Origin: Bacteroidales bacterium
GTDB lineage: Bacteria; Bacteroidota; Bacteroidia; Bacteroidales; UBA932
Reading direction: 5' to 3'
Length of the DNA stretch: 64,000 nt
Assembly (NCBI GenBank): GCA_020026355.1
Contig: JAHHQP010000004.1
Location: 6,608-70,607, forward strand
Positions 16,662 to 26,822 of the stretch are shown piece by piece (within the stretch, counting starts at the first letter, position 1; each line of letters opens with the position of its first letter). The translations under genes were made by a program, and so were the position numbers. The notes below the pieces were generated by a model. It saw only the letters and a list, made by a program, of their open reading frames with translations. It ran no database searches and had not been told where the DNA came from.

Positions 16662-17483
16662 TCACAGCATGACCAGTCTGCGGTTTTCGAAGTGGGCGAG
16701 ATACTTGAATCCAAGTGATTTCAGGTATTCCGGCCACTTTTCCATATTGTGCCCGACGTTGCAGGCATCGTGCGAATCGGAACCCAGACTGAGAATCTCC
16801 CCGCCGAACTCGCGGTAGCGCCGTAGAATGTTTTCATCAAGAACAGGAGTTCTTCCGTGGTAATCCTGATAGGTCTTCGTGTTGATTTCCAAAGCTTTTC
16901 CTTCTTCCGCCAGATAGCGGAGAATGCTGTCCAGGATGTCGCTGAAATCTTTGTAGAAAATACTGGCGACCGTGTATGGCGCGTATCTTGCAACATAGTC
17001 GAAATGTCCCAGGACGTCGAAATCTTCCAACCAGGTGATTTCTTCCCAGATGGTTTCCAGGTAGTGGCCGTAGGCTTCCTTCCAATCTTTTCCTTCATAG
17101 TAGTTCCCCCAGTAAGGGTCGGTGTCGTCAAGATAATGGACAGATGCGGTCACCTGATCGAAGCGGTGCTTGTCAAGCTGCTGTCTGATCTGCTCCCGGC
17201 AGTCGTGGTACAGGCCGATTTCGATGCCTTTGAAAATCTGGATTTCCGGGAGTGCTTTCCGGACACATTCTATCTCAGCTTGCTGGGCCTTGACATCGAA
17301 TACCTCGGGAATGCGGTCCTCATGCTCTGCCTTTTCCAGAGGAACGTGGAAATCGCAGTGATCGGTGAAACATAGGCCTCCCAAGCCTTGTTCGAAGGCC
17401 GAGGTCGCGCTAGCCAGGACCGAGGTCCGTTTCCCATCGAAGGAGAACTGGCTATGATTGTGGTTGTCGTAGAGTTTTGCCAT
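16662..17483 (-). CDS. PHP-domain phosphatase, histidinol-phosphatase-like
   Basis: A 273-residue metal-dependent phosphoesterase of the PHP superfamily (HisJ/HisK type). MAKLYDNHNHSQFSFDG gives the first metal-binding H-x-H, LCFTDHCDF the second metal site, FKGIEIGLYHDCREQI and VTASVHYLDDTDPY the next, and LGHFDYVARY and LGSDSHDA the last. The start at 17483 is chosen because this is the family's N-terminus; the 20 extra residues of a longer frame would run back over the divergent promoter region. No other his genes are nearby, so histidinol phosphate as the substrate is likely but not supported by context. It is convergent with recQ, 18 bases apart. Confidence 0.85.
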   Translation of the reverse strand: MAKLYDNHNHSQFSFDGKRTSVLASATSAFEQGLGGLCFTDHCDFHVPLEKAEHEDRIPEVFDVKAQQAEIECVRKALPEIQIFKGIEIGLYHDCREQIRQQLDKHRFDQVTASVHYLDDTDPYWGNYYEGKDWKEAYGHYLETIWEEITWLEDFDVLGHFDYVARYAPYTVASIFYKDFSDILDSILRYLAEEGKALEINTKTYQDYHGRTPVLDENILRRYREFGGEILSLGSDSHDACNVGHNMEKWPEYLKSLGFKYLAHFENRRLVML

Positions 17484-17512
17484 ATGCGGAAGCGAAATTA
17501 GCAAAAAAATCG

Positions 17513-17520
17513 TATTTTTG
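17513..17520 (+). promoter_or_regulatory. -7 box for the DUF308-dnaG unit
   Basis: TATTTTTG, exact TAnnTTTG. The predicted transcript start (about 17526) lies 2-3 bases before the ATG at 17529, so the in-frame ATG at 17562 was taken as the start of the downstream gene. Confidence 0.65.
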
Positions 17521-17561
17521 CATCTTATATGTATCAGTCTCAACTAAAGAACGGAAATGTT

Positions 17562-18245
17562 ATGTTTGTATTCGGTTACGGTAATAAATTTTCAGGCTTG
17601 TCAAGGGCGATCATCGCGATCCTTGCAGGTCTGGTCCTTATAATCTGGCCGGGATTGGCCACTACCATCCTGGTCCAGGCAGTCGCGGTGTTCATCATCA
17701 TCCGGGCTCTTCTGGCCATTATTTTCGGGGGCAAGGACGGTAAAGGTTTCGTCAGCTATTTCATCGAGGTGCTTTTCGCTATCGTGCTGCTGATGGGAGC
17801 GGAACAGATTGCCAGCTTCATGATCTATATCGTCGCTTTCCTGCTGATTCTGATGGGCCTGTATCAGGTGTTCATCGTCGGAACGGCGTTCTCGGCAGTC
17901 CGCGGTGGTTGTCTGCTTTCCTTTCTTCCCGGATTGGTGATTCTCAGCGCCCTTTTCCTGCTCTTTGCCGGTGGAAAGGCTTGGGTAAGCTATCTCGCCG
18001 GAGCGGCATTGATCCTTTACGGAATCTCTGATATCCTCTCCTTGTGGACAGTGCAGGATTATGCGGCGGACACTTTCAAGGATTTTACAGGAAAAGGACA
18101 GGGTGCCGGAAGATGGCATATGGGCAGGAAACATTCTGCCGAAAGGAACGGCACGTCTGATCCGCAAAGTATGGACGGACCAGGAAGCGGCATCGATTAT
18201 GAGGATGTCAAGGACGTGGACTACGAAAAAGTGGATGAACAATAG
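17562..18245 (+). CDS. DUF308 (HdeD-like) membrane protein
   Basis: A 227-residue inner-membrane protein. About six hydrophobic segments occupy residues 8-160 (AIIAILAGLVLIIWPGLAT, AVAVFIIIRALLAIIFGG, FIEVLFAIVLLMGA, MIYIVAFLLILMGLYQVFIV, CLLSFLPGLVILSALFLLFAGG, YLAGAALILYGISDILSL) in the pattern of DUF308/HdeD proteins. These are followed by a polar, acidic cytoplasmic tail ending in DYEDVKDVDYEKVDEQ. HdeD contributes to acid resistance in E. coli, but most DUF308 proteins are uncharacterised. It lies 12 bases before dnaG. Start chosen from the promoter position; 17529 would add 11 residues. Confidence 0.8.
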   Translation: MFVFGYGNKFSGLSRAIIAILAGLVLIIWPGLATTILVQAVAVFIIIRALLAIIFGGKDGKGFVSYFIEVLFAIVLLMGAEQIASFMIYIVAFLLILMGLYQVFIVGTAFSAVRGGCLLSFLPGLVILSALFLLFAGGKAWVSYLAGAALILYGISDILSLWTVQDYAADTFKDFTGKGQGAGRWHMGRKHSAERNGTSDPQSMDGPGSGIDYEDVKDVDYEKVDEQ

Positions 18246-18257
18246 TTTTCCGGGAAG

Positions 18258-20297
18258 ATGATACCTAAGGAAACGGTCGAAAAGATTCTGGATACGGCGC
18301 AGATCGTGGATGTGATCGGCGACTTCGTCTCTCTTAAGAGGCGAGGGGCCAACTATATGGCATGCTGTCCGTTCCATAACGAGAAGACTCCTTCCTTCGT
18401 GGTGTCTCCGTCCAAGGGAATCTACAAATGTTTCGGTTGCGGAAAGTCTGGTACCGTGGTCGGTTTCGTGATGGAACACGAGAGTCTCAGCTATGTCGAT
18501 GCGCTTAAATATCTGGCTCGAAAGTATCATATCGAGGTCATCGAGAAAGAAGAGACCGCGGAGGATATCGCTAAGAAACAGAAGAATGAAAGCCTGCTGC
18601 TGCTGTCGGAATATGCCGGAAAGTTTTTCCAGGACAGTCTGGCTACGAAAGAAGGACATGCGATCGGCTACAATTATTTCAAGAGCCGTGGACTCGAGGA
18701 TGAGACTATCCGGAAATATGGCCTGGGGTGGGCTCCGGTGTCCAGAAACGCCTTCTGCGAGAAAGCTCGTGCAGCGGGATACAAGGAAGAATATATCGTC
18801 GAGACCGGTCTCGGCATCAAAAGGGATGACGGATCGCTGGTCGACCGGTTTTTCGATCGGGTCATCTTTCCGATCCATTCGGTCAGCGGACGTGTCATCG
18901 CTTTCGGTGGACGTACCCTGAAGACAGACAAGTCCGTCGCGAAATATGTGAACTCTCCGGAGACGGAGATCTATGTCAAGAGTCGTTCTCTTTACGGAAT
19001 CTGGTTCGCGAAGAACGAGATTTCCCGTCAGGACAAATGTATTCTGGTCGAGGGATATCTGGATGTGCTGTCCATGCATCAGCTGGGCATCACGAATGTC
19101 GTGGCTTCGAGCGGAACCTCCCTGACCGTGGAACAGATCCGCCTCATTCACAAGTTTACGGACAACGTTACCATCATCTATGACGGTGACGGTGCCGGAA
19201 TCAAGGCGGCTCTTCGTGGAATAAATCTGGTCCTGAAGGAAGGACTGAACGTGAAGGTGGTGCTCCTGCCGGACGGACATGATCCGGACGATTTCGCTCG
19301 GGCGCATACCCAGGAGGAAGTGCTGGATTTCATCAGAGTGAACGAGCAGGATTTCATCGGGTTCAAGACGGACCTGCTGCTGGCGGAAGCCGGAAACGAT
19401 CCTTTGAAACGGGCCAACCTCATCACCGATATCGCGGATACCATTTCCATGATTCCGGATGCGGTGATCCGTGCCATGTACATCAAGACCTGTTCGGAGA
19501 AATTCGAGGTGGATGAGTCCATTCTCTCGGAACGGATGTCCACTACGCGAAAGGAAATGATTCATTCGGAGGAAGAACGTCGGCGTCGTGAAGCGGAAAG
19601 GCAGGCGGAACGTGAGGCGACCGGCGAGGAAGCACAGGCTTCTGCTGCCGGAGAAACGGCCGAACATTCCGAAGAAGAAACGGTTCGGCAATCAGGGCCG
19701 GAGTCAGAATTGGTTCGGAAAGCGAAAGAAAAAGTCCGTTTCAACGAGCCTTATCTGGAATCTTCTGAAAAGGAGCTGCTGGGCTTCATTCTGGAATATG
19801 GCTGCAGCAAGCTGGAATTCGACCGGGATTCCCGTTTCTTTACAGAAGGGGAACAGATGACGGTCGCTGATTTCATCGATGGAATCATGGCGACAGATGA
19901 TGCGGAATTCATGAACGATATTTACCGTAAGGTCTATGACACCTATTTCGATCTGTATACGGAAGGATTGGAGCAGCGGCAGATTCAGGCCCGGCTGTTG
20001 AACAGTCTGGATGAGGACATTTCTTCCGTCGCCCGCGAATTACTGATCGACAAATATCAGCTTACGGTCAAGAATTTCGAGAATTCCCTGACCGCCATTT
20101 CTTCCGTGCTGGTTCTGAACGTGCCGAAGGCCGTCATGGTCTATCAGCGGAGAAAACTGGAAGTGCTCATCCGTGACCTTCAGCAGGAGCTGAAGCGTGA
20201 GGGCCTGGAATCAGACCGGATGATGGAGATCCTGATGAAGATCGACGGGTATAACAAGGCTCGCAACCGCTTGTCCAAAGAGCTGGGCAGAGTATAG
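18258..20297 (+). CDS. dnaG: DNA primase DnaG
   Basis: A 679-residue primase that makes RNA primers for replication. The CHC2 zinc domain shows C37, H40, C58 and C61 (CPFH ... CFGC). The catalytic core has [11 protein letters not shown], the Toprim Glu in [15 protein letters not shown], and [13 protein letters not shown] with [10 protein letters not shown] for metal binding. A charged linker (about residues 432-500, rich in E/R/A) leads to a C-terminal helicase-interaction region. Length is slightly above E. coli DnaG (581), mainly from that linker. It is flanked by a membrane-protein gene and metG, not by the classical rpsU/rpoD neighbours. Confidence 0.96.
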   Translation: MIPKETVEKILDTAQIVDVIGDFVSLKRRGANYMACCPFHNEKTPSFVVSPSKGIYKCFGCGKSGTVVGFVMEHESLSYVDALKYLARKYHIEVIEKEETAEDIAKKQKNESLLLLSEYAGKFFQDSLATKEGHAIGYNYFKSRGLEDETIRKYGLGWAPVSRNAFCEKARAAGYKEEYIVETGLGIKRDDGSLVDRFFDRVIFPIHSVSGRVIAFGGRTLKTDKSVAKYVNSPETEIYVKSRSLYGIWFAKNEISRQDKCILVEGYLDVLSMHQLGITNVVASSGTSLTVEQIRLIHKFTDNVTIIYDGDGAGIKAALRGINLVLKEGLNVKVVLLPDGHDPDDFARAHTQEEVLDFIRVNEQDFIGFKTDLLLAEAGNDPLKRANLITDIADTISMIPDAVIRAMYIKTCSEKFEVDESILSERMSTTRKEMIHSEEERRRREAERQAEREATGEEAQASAAGETAEHSEEETVRQSGPESELVRKAKEKVRFNEPYLESSEKELLGFILEYGCSKLEFDRDSRFFTEGEQMTVADFIDGIMATDDAEFMNDIYRKVYDTYFDLYTEGLEQRQIQARLLNSLDEDISSVARELLIDKYQLTVKNFENSLTAISSVLVLNVPKAVMVYQRRKLEVLIRDLQQELKREGLESDRMMEILMKIDGYNKARNRLSKELGRV

Positions 20298-20322
20298 CAA
20301 ACAAGAAAAAACAAGATACAAG

Positions 20323-22491
20323 ATGGAAAACAAGAATTACAAAAGAACACTCGTGACCTGTGCGCTTCCATACGCCAATGGTCCGGTCCATATCGGTCAT
20401 CTCGCCGGAGTCTATGTTCCGGCGGACATCTATGTGCGGTATCTGAGGATGAAAGGTGAGGATGTCCTCTATATCTGCGGCTCTGATGAGCATGGCGTTC
20501 CGATCGCCATCAAGGCCCAGAAAGAGGGATGCAGTCCCCAGGACATCGTCGACCGTTACCATAACATCATCAAGAAATCTTTTTCCGGTCTCGGCATCAA
20601 CTTCGACATCTACTCCAGGACTTCTTCGAAGACCCACGAGGAGAATGCGTCCAAGTTCTTCCGCAAGCTCTATGACGAAGGCAAGTTCATCGAGAAGACC
20701 AGTGAACAATACTATGATGAGGAAACCAAGACTTTCCTGGCTGACCGTTACATCACCGGAACCTGCCCGAGATGCGGTGCTGAGGGCGCTTATGGCGACC
20801 AGTGCGAGAAATGTGGAGCAACCTTGAGTCCGGACGAGCTCATCAATCCGAAATCCGCATTGAGCGGCGGCGAGCTGGTGAAGAAAGAGACCAGGCACTG
20901 GTATCTTCCGCTGGACCGTTACGAAGGCTGGCTCAGCAAATGGATCCTTGAAGGACATAAGGAGTGGAGACCGAACGTCTATGGTCAGTGCAAGAGCTGG
21001 ATCGACGGCGGTCTGCAGCCGAGAGCGGTGAGCCGTGATCAGAAATGGGGCGTTCCGGTACCGGTAGAAGGTGCGGAAGGCAAAGTGCTCTATGTCTGGT
21101 TCGATGCTCCGATCGGTTATATTTCCAACACGCAGGAACTCCTGCCTCATACCTGGGAGCAGTGGTGGAAGTCCGAAGACACGAAGCTCGTGCATTTCAT
21201 CGGCAAGGATAACATCGTCTTCCATTGCATCGTCTTTCCATCCATGCTTCAGGCCCATGGCGGCTATATTCTTCCGGACAATGTTCCGGCCAATGAGTTC
21301 CTGAACCTCGAGGGAGACAAGATCTCTACCTCAAAGGGTTGGGCAGTCTGGCTCAATGAATACCTGGAGCAGTTCCCGGGACAGGAGGATGTCCTCCGTT
21401 ATGTCCTGACCGCCAATGCACCGGAGACGAAGGACAATGATTTCTCCTGGAAAGATTTCCAGGCCCGCAACAACAGTGAGCTGGTCGCCATCTTCGGCAA
21501 CTTCGTGAACCGAGCCGTCGTATTGACCCATAAATATTTCGATGGAAAGGTTCCGGCTTACGGAAAATCAGAGCCGATCGACCAGGAAGTGCTTGCACAG
21601 CTTCCTGAACTGAAAGCGGCCATGGAGCATTATCTGGATAACTACAAGTTCAGAGAAGCTTTGAAAGAGGCGATGAACATTGCTCGTCTGGGCAACAAAT
21701 ATCTGGCAGATACGGAGCCTTGGAAAGTGGCTAAGACAGATATGGAGCGTACCGCTTCCATCCTGAACCTGTCTCTCCAGATCTGCGCCTCCTGCGCGAT
21801 CGCTTTCGAACCCTTCCTTCCGTTCTCTTGCGAGAAACTCCGCAATATCCTGAATGTCGGCATCAATGCCGGACAGGACCACAGGGCCGGAGAGGCGGAT
21901 TCCATTGCCGTGAACATGTATCATGAGGGCGAAGGTGCAGCCCTGCACACCGGTCTTTCTACGGAGGCATTGATCTTGTCCTGGAACCGGCTCGGCGCAA
22001 GCGATCTGCTTCCGGAAGGTCATCAGCTGAACAAGGCTCAGCTCCTCTTCTCCGTCATTGAAGATGAGGTGGTGGATGCTCAGATCGCAAGGCTCGAGAA
22101 GATCCGTGCAGAACGTGAAGCAGCAGCCAAGGCAGCTGAGGCGAAGGTTGTCACTCCTCAGAAAGAGGAATGCTCTTTCGAGGATTTCGAGAAGATGGAT
22201 ATCCGCACGGCGACCGTTCTTGAGGCAGAGCGTGTTCCGAAGACGGACAAGCTGCTGAAACTGACCATCGACACCGGCATTGACAAGAGAGTCATCGTAT
22301 CCGGTATCGCGGAGTACTACACTCCGGAAGAGATGGTGGGCAAGCAGATCTGCATCCTGGCGAACCTCGCTCCACGCAAGATCCGTGGCATCGAGTCCAA
22401 GGGCATGATCCTCATGGCTCGTCAGCATGACGGCAAGATGCGTTTCATCACACCGCAGGAAACGCTGGTCAACGGCGCGGAAATCGGTTAA
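20323..22491 (+). CDS. metG: Methionyl-tRNA synthetase
   Basis: A 722-residue class I synthetase that charges tRNA-Met. The N-terminal catalytic domain has [14 protein letters not shown] (HIGH at residues 23-26), the zinc knuckle [18 protein letters not shown], and a KMSKS-type loop KISTSKG (333-339). The anticodon-binding helical domain follows. The last 100 or so residues ([20 protein letters not shown] ... [19 protein letters not shown]) form the EMAP-like tRNA-binding domain used for dimerisation. Length is typical for the dimeric form. It lies between dnaG and murB on one strand. Confidence 0.97.
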   Translation: MENKNYKRTLVTCALPYANGPVHIGHLAGVYVPADIYVRYLRMKGEDVLYICGSDEHGVPIAIKAQKEGCSPQDIVDRYHNIIKKSFSGLGINFDIYSRTSSKTHEENASKFFRKLYDEGKFIEKTSEQYYDEETKTFLADRYITGTCPRCGAEGAYGDQCEKCGATLSPDELINPKSALSGGELVKKETRHWYLPLDRYEGWLSKWILEGHKEWRPNVYGQCKSWIDGGLQPRAVSRDQKWGVPVPVEGAEGKVLYVWFDAPIGYISNTQELLPHTWEQWWKSEDTKLVHFIGKDNIVFHCIVFPSMLQAHGGYILPDNVPANEFLNLEGDKISTSKGWAVWLNEYLEQFPGQEDVLRYVLTANAPETKDNDFSWKDFQARNNSELVAIFGNFVNRAVVLTHKYFDGKVPAYGKSEPIDQEVLAQLPELKAAMEHYLDNYKFREALKEAMNIARLGNKYLADTEPWKVAKTDMERTASILNLSLQICASCAIAFEPFLPFSCEKLRNILNVGINAGQDHRAGEADSIAVNMYHEGEGAALHTGLSTEALILSWNRLGASDLLPEGHQLNKAQLLFSVIEDEVVDAQIARLEKIRAEREAAAKAAEAKVVTPQKEECSFEDFEKMDIRTATVLEAERVPKTDKLLKLTIDTGIDKRVIVSGIAEYYTPEEMVGKQICILANLAPRKIRGIESKGMILMARQHDGKMRFITPQETLVNGAEIG

Positions 22492-22493
22492 TC

Positions 22494-22513
22494 TGCAGTT
22501 GCAAGCAACTGCA
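22494..22513. repeat. Inverted repeat between metG and murB
   Basis: Two 9-base arms, TGCAGTTGC and GCAACTGCA, separated by AA, starting 3 bases after the metG stop and ending 15 bases before the murB start. There is no T-run, so it is not an obvious terminator. It may be an operator, an mRNA processing or stability hairpin. Confidence 0.7.
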
Positions 22514-22527
22514 TCAGCATACAGGGT

Positions 22528-23550
22528 ATGATCAAGCAGAATTACTATCAGGACCTGAGCAAGATGAATACCTTCCGGATGAAGGTGAAGGCTCGTTGCT
22601 TCGTGGAATACGATTCGGTCGCAGACCTTGTGGAACTGGACTTCGAGGAACTTCCCAAGCCGGTGATGCATCTCGGCGGAGGTAGCAATCTGCTGTTCAC
22701 GGATGATTTCAGAGGAACAGTGCTCCACTCCAGGATCCGCTTCATCGAGGAACTTGGAGAGGGCAGGGTTTCTGTCGGAGCCGGTGTGATCTTCGATGAT
22801 TTCTGTGATTGGGCAGCATCCAGGGGATTTTGGGGAGTGGAGAATCTTTCTCATATTCCGGGAGAGGTCGGTGCTTCCGTCGTCCAGAACATCGGAGCCT
22901 ACGGTGTTGAGGTCGGGGATGTCGTTGAAACCGTCTATTGCTACGATATGCAGGAGGAGGAATTCGTACATTTCTCCGCGGAGGAATGTCGTTTCGGCTA
23001 CCGGATGTCCTTCTTCAAGCAGCCGGAGGTGAAAGGACGCTATATCGTGACTCATGTGGTCTACCGCCTCAGTACGGAATCTTGTCCCCATCTGGAGTAC
23101 GGCCATCTGAAAGCAGCCCTTCCTCAAGGGGAAGTCTTGACTCCGGCACTGATCCGCAAGACCATCATCGAGATCCGTAAGCAGAAGCTTCCGGAGCCGT
23201 CGGAGACAGGGAGTGCCGGGAGCTTCTTCAAGAATCCGGTGGTGACTTCAGCACAGTTCGCGGAAATCTGCAAGGCAGCACAGATCGAAAACGGACCGGA
23301 CTATGCCGTTCCTCATTATGTGCTGGAGGACGGTCGGGTAAAGGTTCCGGCAGCCTGGATGATCGAGCAGTGCGGCTGGAAAGGCCGTCGGAGCGGTGGG
23401 GCGGCCGTCTATGCGAAGCAGCCGCTCGTCCTGGTGAATTACACGGGAGAGGCGGAGCCGGAAGAGATCATCGGTCTGATGAAGCGGATCATCGCTTCTG
23501 TAGAGAAGAAGTTCGGGACAGTACTGTCACCGGAAGTAGAAATCATTTAA
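22528..23550 (+). CDS. murB: UDP-N-acetylmuramate dehydrogenase
   Basis: A 340-residue FAD enzyme that reduces UDP-GlcNAc-enolpyruvate to UDP-MurNAc with NADPH in peptidoglycan synthesis. Seen: LHLGGGSNLLF (FAD phosphate loop), VENLSHIPGEVGASVVQNIGAYG (FAD and substrate region), FGYRMSFFK (type I substrate loop with the active-site Arg), GSAGSFFKNPV (proton-donating Ser) and LSPEVEII (catalytic Glu near the C-terminus). The extra Tyr-loop region and length mark the E. coli-like type I enzyme. It directly precedes murA, which makes its substrate. Confidence 0.96.
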   Translation: MIKQNYYQDLSKMNTFRMKVKARCFVEYDSVADLVELDFEELPKPVMHLGGGSNLLFTDDFRGTVLHSRIRFIEELGEGRVSVGAGVIFDDFCDWAASRGFWGVENLSHIPGEVGASVVQNIGAYGVEVGDVVETVYCYDMQEEEFVHFSAEECRFGYRMSFFKQPEVKGRYIVTHVVYRLSTESCPHLEYGHLKAALPQGEVLTPALIRKTIIEIRKQKLPEPSETGSAGSFFKNPVVTSAQFAEICKAAQIENGPDYAVPHYVLEDGRVKVPAAWMIEQCGWKGRRSGGAAVYAKQPLVLVNYTGEAEPEEIIGLMKRIIASVEKKFGTVLSPEVEII

Positions 23551-23561
23551 ACTAGTCTGAT

Positions 23562-24875
23562 ATGAGTTCATTCGTAATCGAGGGTGGCCATAAGCTCAGC
23601 GGTACCATTCATCCGCAAGGGGCCAAGAACGAGGCTCTGGAAGTGATCAGCGCAGTCCTGCTGACTTCACAGCCTGTGACGATCTCTAATGTGCCGGAGA
23701 TCCTGGATGTCCGTAACCTCATCCTGCTCATGGAAGGGATGGGCGTGAAGGTGACACGTCTGGAGAAAGGGAAATATATCTTCCAGGCCGATGAGATCGA
23801 TACGGAATATATCGAGAGCATCGACTTCGTGAAGAAATGTGCATCGCTCAGAGGTTCCGTCATGGTGGTTGGTCCTTTACTGGCCCGTTTCGGTCATGCT
23901 TATTTCCCGAAACCGGGAGGTGACAAGATCGGTCGCCGCAGAGTGGATACCCACATCACCGGTATGGTGAATCTCGGTGCAACCTTGAAATACAATGAGG
24001 AGAAGAAGGCTTATTCTATCCGTGTGCCGGAAGGGGGCCATCTGAAAGGTACCTATATGTTGCTGGATGAGGCTTCTGTGACAGGTACGGCGAATATCCT
24101 CATGACAGCTACGCTTTCCGAAGGGGAGACGACCATCTACAATGCTGCTTGTGAACCTTATATCCAGCAGTTGAGCAAGATGCTCGTGAGCATGGGTGCC
24201 CGGATCGACGGAATCGGCTCCAATCTTCTGAGGGTTCAGGGAGTCAAGAAACTTCATGGAACCGAGCACCGCATCCTGCCGGACATGATCGAAGTCGGCA
24301 GCTTCATCGGTGTCGCTGCCATGAACCAGAGTTCCATCACGATCAAGGACGTATCTTATGAGAATCTCGGTATCATTCCAGAGGCTTTCAGACGTCTCGG
24401 CGTGAATGTCGAACAGCGTGGAGACGATATCTTCGTGCCGGCGCAGGAATCTTATGAGATCGAATCTTTCATCGACGGTTCCATCATGACGATTGCAGAT
24501 GCGCCTTGGCCGGGATTGACTCCAGATCTGCTTTCCGTCCTTCTCGTGGTGGCTACGCAGTGCAAGGGAAGTGTCCTGATCCATCAGAAGATGTTCGAGA
24601 GCCGTCTCTTCTTCGTGGACCATCTGATCGACATGGGAGCTCAGGTCCTGCTCTGTGACCCGCACCGTGCCGTCGTGATCGGACATGATCATAAATTCCG
24701 CCTGAGGGCCAATGATATGCTCTCTCCGGATATCCGTGCCGGTATCGCGATGCTGATCGCCGCCATGTCCGCCAAGGGAACCAGCATCATCGGAAACATC
24801 GAGCAGATTGACAGGGGATATGAAGACATTGACCTGAGACTGAATGCCTTGGGGGCGAAAATCACTAGACAGTAG
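23562..24875 (+). CDS. murA: UDP-GlcNAc 1-carboxyvinyltransferase, Asp-type
   Basis: A 437-residue enzyme that transfers enolpyruvate from PEP to UDP-GlcNAc, the first committed step of peptidoglycan synthesis. The conserved Lys22 is in GAKNEALE. The catalytic loop, usually P-G-G-C-x-I-G, reads FPKPGGDKIGRRRVDTHI: residue 121 is Asp in place of Cys. The Asp form is active in other bacteria but is not alkylated by fosfomycin. RMLVSMG-type and EVGSFIGVAAM segments and the C-terminal RANDMLSPDIRAG are typical. It lies 11 bases after murB; the stop is 7 bases from the convergent methyltransferase gene. Confidence 0.95.
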   Translation: MSSFVIEGGHKLSGTIHPQGAKNEALEVISAVLLTSQPVTISNVPEILDVRNLILLMEGMGVKVTRLEKGKYIFQADEIDTEYIESIDFVKKCASLRGSVMVVGPLLARFGHAYFPKPGGDKIGRRRVDTHITGMVNLGATLKYNEEKKAYSIRVPEGGHLKGTYMLLDEASVTGTANILMTATLSEGETTIYNAACEPYIQQLSKMLVSMGARIDGIGSNLLRVQGVKKLHGTEHRILPDMIEVGSFIGVAAMNQSSITIKDVSYENLGIIPEAFRRLGVNVEQRGDDIFVPAQESYEIESFIDGSIMTIADAPWPGLTPDLLSVLLVVATQCKGSVLIHQKMFESRLFFVDHLIDMGAQVLLCDPHRAVVIGHDHKFRLRANDMLSPDIRAGIAMLIAAMSAKGTSIIGNIEQIDRGYEDIDLRLNALGAKITRQ

Positions 24876-24882
24876 CAGGCGC

Positions 24883-25551
24883 TTACACCCGGTGAATGAG
24901 ATTGAGGCCGTCGCGAAGCGGGAGGATGACATTCTCCACCCGTGGATCGGCGGCTATCATTTTGTTGAACCGGTCGATGCCGAGGGTCTGCTTGTCCTGC
25001 GGCAGCGGTTCCTGACAGACTTTTCCGTCCCAGATGACGTTGTCAGCCAGAATGTAACCTCCGGGTCGGACCAGATCGAAGAGCAGGTCATAGTATTCGC
25101 AGTATTCCCGCTTGTTCGCATCGATATAGACCAGATCATAGAGCAGTTCCGGTTCCTTGACTGTCCCGTCCGAGTTCAGGATCTGCTGGCGGAAACGGAC
25201 CAGGGTTTCCTTACAGTCTCCGAAATGCAGGGAGATGCGGTCTTCCAGGCCGGCTTTGCAGAAACCTTCTTCGATCAGTTCCTCCAGTTCGTCGTTCAGT
25301 TCCAGCGTGTCCAGATGTCCGTCTTCCGGAAGTCCGGAGGCCAGGCAGATGGCGGAATAGCCGGTAAAGGTTCCCAGCTCCAGCACACGGTGGGCACCGC
25401 ACATCCGGGCGATCATCTTCATCAGCTGCCCCTGTACTTCGCCGGAAAGCATCCGGGCGTGGTTCGTACGGATATGGGTCTGCTTGACCAGCCAGTCCAG
25501 CGCTTCGCTCTGGCGGGTACTGTGGGAGGAAAGGTAGTCGTAAAGTTCCAT
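24883..25551 (-). CDS. SAM-dependent O-methyltransferase
   Basis: A 222-residue class I methyltransferase of the caffeoyl-CoA/catechol O-methyltransferase family (Methyltransf_3). The SAM-binding motif is RVLELGTFTGYSAICLASGLP; LDTLELNDEL follows, and YDLVYIDANKREYCEYYDLL with ADNVIWDGKV provides the metal-binding and catalytic Asp/Asn residues. Bacterial members act on varied small phenolic or tRNA-related targets; the substrate cannot be named here. It lies 11 bases after the M16 peptidase gene on the minus strand and ends facing murA. Confidence 0.88.
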   Translation of the reverse strand: MELYDYLSSHSTRQSEALDWLVKQTHIRTNHARMLSGEVQGQLMKMIARMCGAHRVLELGTFTGYSAICLASGLPEDGHLDTLELNDELEELIEEGFCKAGLEDRISLHFGDCKETLVRFRQQILNSDGTVKEPELLYDLVYIDANKREYCEYYDLLFDLVRPGGYILADNVIWDGKVCQEPLPQDKQTLGIDRFNKMIAADPRVENVILPLRDGLNLIHRV

Positions 25552-25562
25552 GGGGCGGTATC

Positions 25563-26822
25563 TTATTCCAGAATCAGTCTGGAGGTTGTTTCAGGGTTGA
25601 AGACCTTGCGGCAGACTTCCTGGATCTGCACGGCGGTGATGGCTTCGATCTTCTTCCGGATGCTGTCGTCATCGGCGATGTGCGCGTAGGAAAGAAGGCT
25701 CTTTCCCATGGAAAGGCACTGGGTCTCTCCATTGTCCGAACTGATGGCCAGCTGCCCTAGCAGCTGTTTCTTCGCGGCCTTGAGCTTCCGCTCGGAAAGC
25801 GGCGTGTCCATCATCTTCTTCAGTTCCTTCCGGATGAATTTCATGCACGGTTCCAGGTTCTCCTTGTCGCATCCCAGCCAGATCACCATGATGCCGGTGT
25901 CCGAATATTGAGTATAGTTGCACTCGACGCCATAGACCCAGCCGTTCTTTTCGCGGAGAACGGAGTTCAGGACGGAATTCGCGGCAGGACCGCCGAGGAT
26001 GTTGCTCATCAGGATGGCGGCCATCCGTTCTTCCTCTTCATAGAGGGAAGGGGCCAGATTGCCGATGATGCAGTTGACCTGATGGTTCTTCTGGCGGATG
26101 GTGCGGTCGAAGACCTGAGGTTTCGGAAGCTGTGGCGTTCTCCGGCAGGCCGGATCCTTCTCCCAGGAAAGGCCTTGCTCTCCAGTTGAGGGCAGGTATT
26201 TCTCCACCAGTTTCAGAATGTCCTTCTCCAGTTTCCGTTCGTCGAAATCCGCGACGACGGTGAAGGCCATCCTGCATGGGATGAATTTCTCCTGAGTGAA
26301 GCGTTTGAGTTCTGCGGAAGTGATCTTGCGGACAGAGGTCGGTGTTCCCAGAATCTGTCCGGAAAGCGGGTGTCCCTCGAACAGCATTTCTTCAAAACGG
26401 TCATAGATATCGTCGGAAGGGGTGTCTTTGTAGGAGGCGATCTCGTCGATGACCACTCCTTTCTCGATCTGGATCTCCTCTGCCGGGAAAGTGGCTGATG
26501 TCGCCAGTTCAAAAAGCAGGGAAGCGGCCTTTCGCAGGTCTTCCTTGAGGACTGTAGCATGAAAGACGATCTCTTCTTTCGTGGTATAGGCATTGAGTTC
26601 CCCGCCTAATTTGTCCAGGTAGCTGTTTATGGTGGTGGAACTTTTCTTTTCCGTGCCTTTGAAGATGGTGTGCTCCACGAAATGGGCGATGCCGTCGTGA
26701 TAGCCTTCTTCATCGCGGGTGCCGCAGCTGATGCTCAACGCACAGTAGGCGACTGGGGAATTCGATCTCTTGATGCCGTATTGCAGTCCGTCTGCAGTTC
26801 TTCCTGTGATCATCCCTTTCAT
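25563..26822 (-). CDS. M16-family zinc metallopeptidase
   Basis: A 419-residue insulinase-family peptidase with no signal peptide. The inverted zinc motif HFVEH is at residues 47-51, with the third ligand in VIDEIASYKDTPSDD. The C-terminal half (residues about 170-400) is the non-catalytic second domain, with PQVFDRTIRQKNHQVNCIIG, SVLREKNGWVYGVE and LKAAKKQLLGQLAI as usual. This is the PqqL/mitochondrial-processing-peptidase-like single-repeat form found widely in Bacteroidota. Its ATG overlaps the stop of the upstream secreted protein gene by 4 bases, implying translational coupling. Confidence 0.92.
   Translation of the reverse strand: MKGMITGRTADGLQYGIKRSNSPVAYCALSISCGTRDEEGYHDGIAHFVEHTIFKGTEKKSSTTINSYLDKLGGELNAYTTKEEIVFHATVLKEDLRKAASLLFELATSATFPAEEIQIEKGVVIDEIASYKDTPSDDIYDRFEEMLFEGHPLSGQILGTPTSVRKITSAELKRFTQEKFIPCRMAFTVVADFDERKLEKDILKLVEKYLPSTGEQGLSWEKDPACRRTPQLPKPQVFDRTIRQKNHQVNCIIGNLAPSLYEEEERMAAILMSNILGGPAANSVLNSVLREKNGWVYGVECNYTQYSDTGIMVIWLGCDKENLEPCMKFIRKELKKMMDTPLSERKLKAAKKQLLGQLAISSDNGETQCLSMGKSLLSYAHIADDDSIRKKIEAITAVQIQEVCRKVFNPETTSRLILE

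Noticed and set aside
16653..16674. Bulged hairpin between recQ and the PHP gene
   Set aside because: Short bulged stem with no following T-run; no function can be supported.
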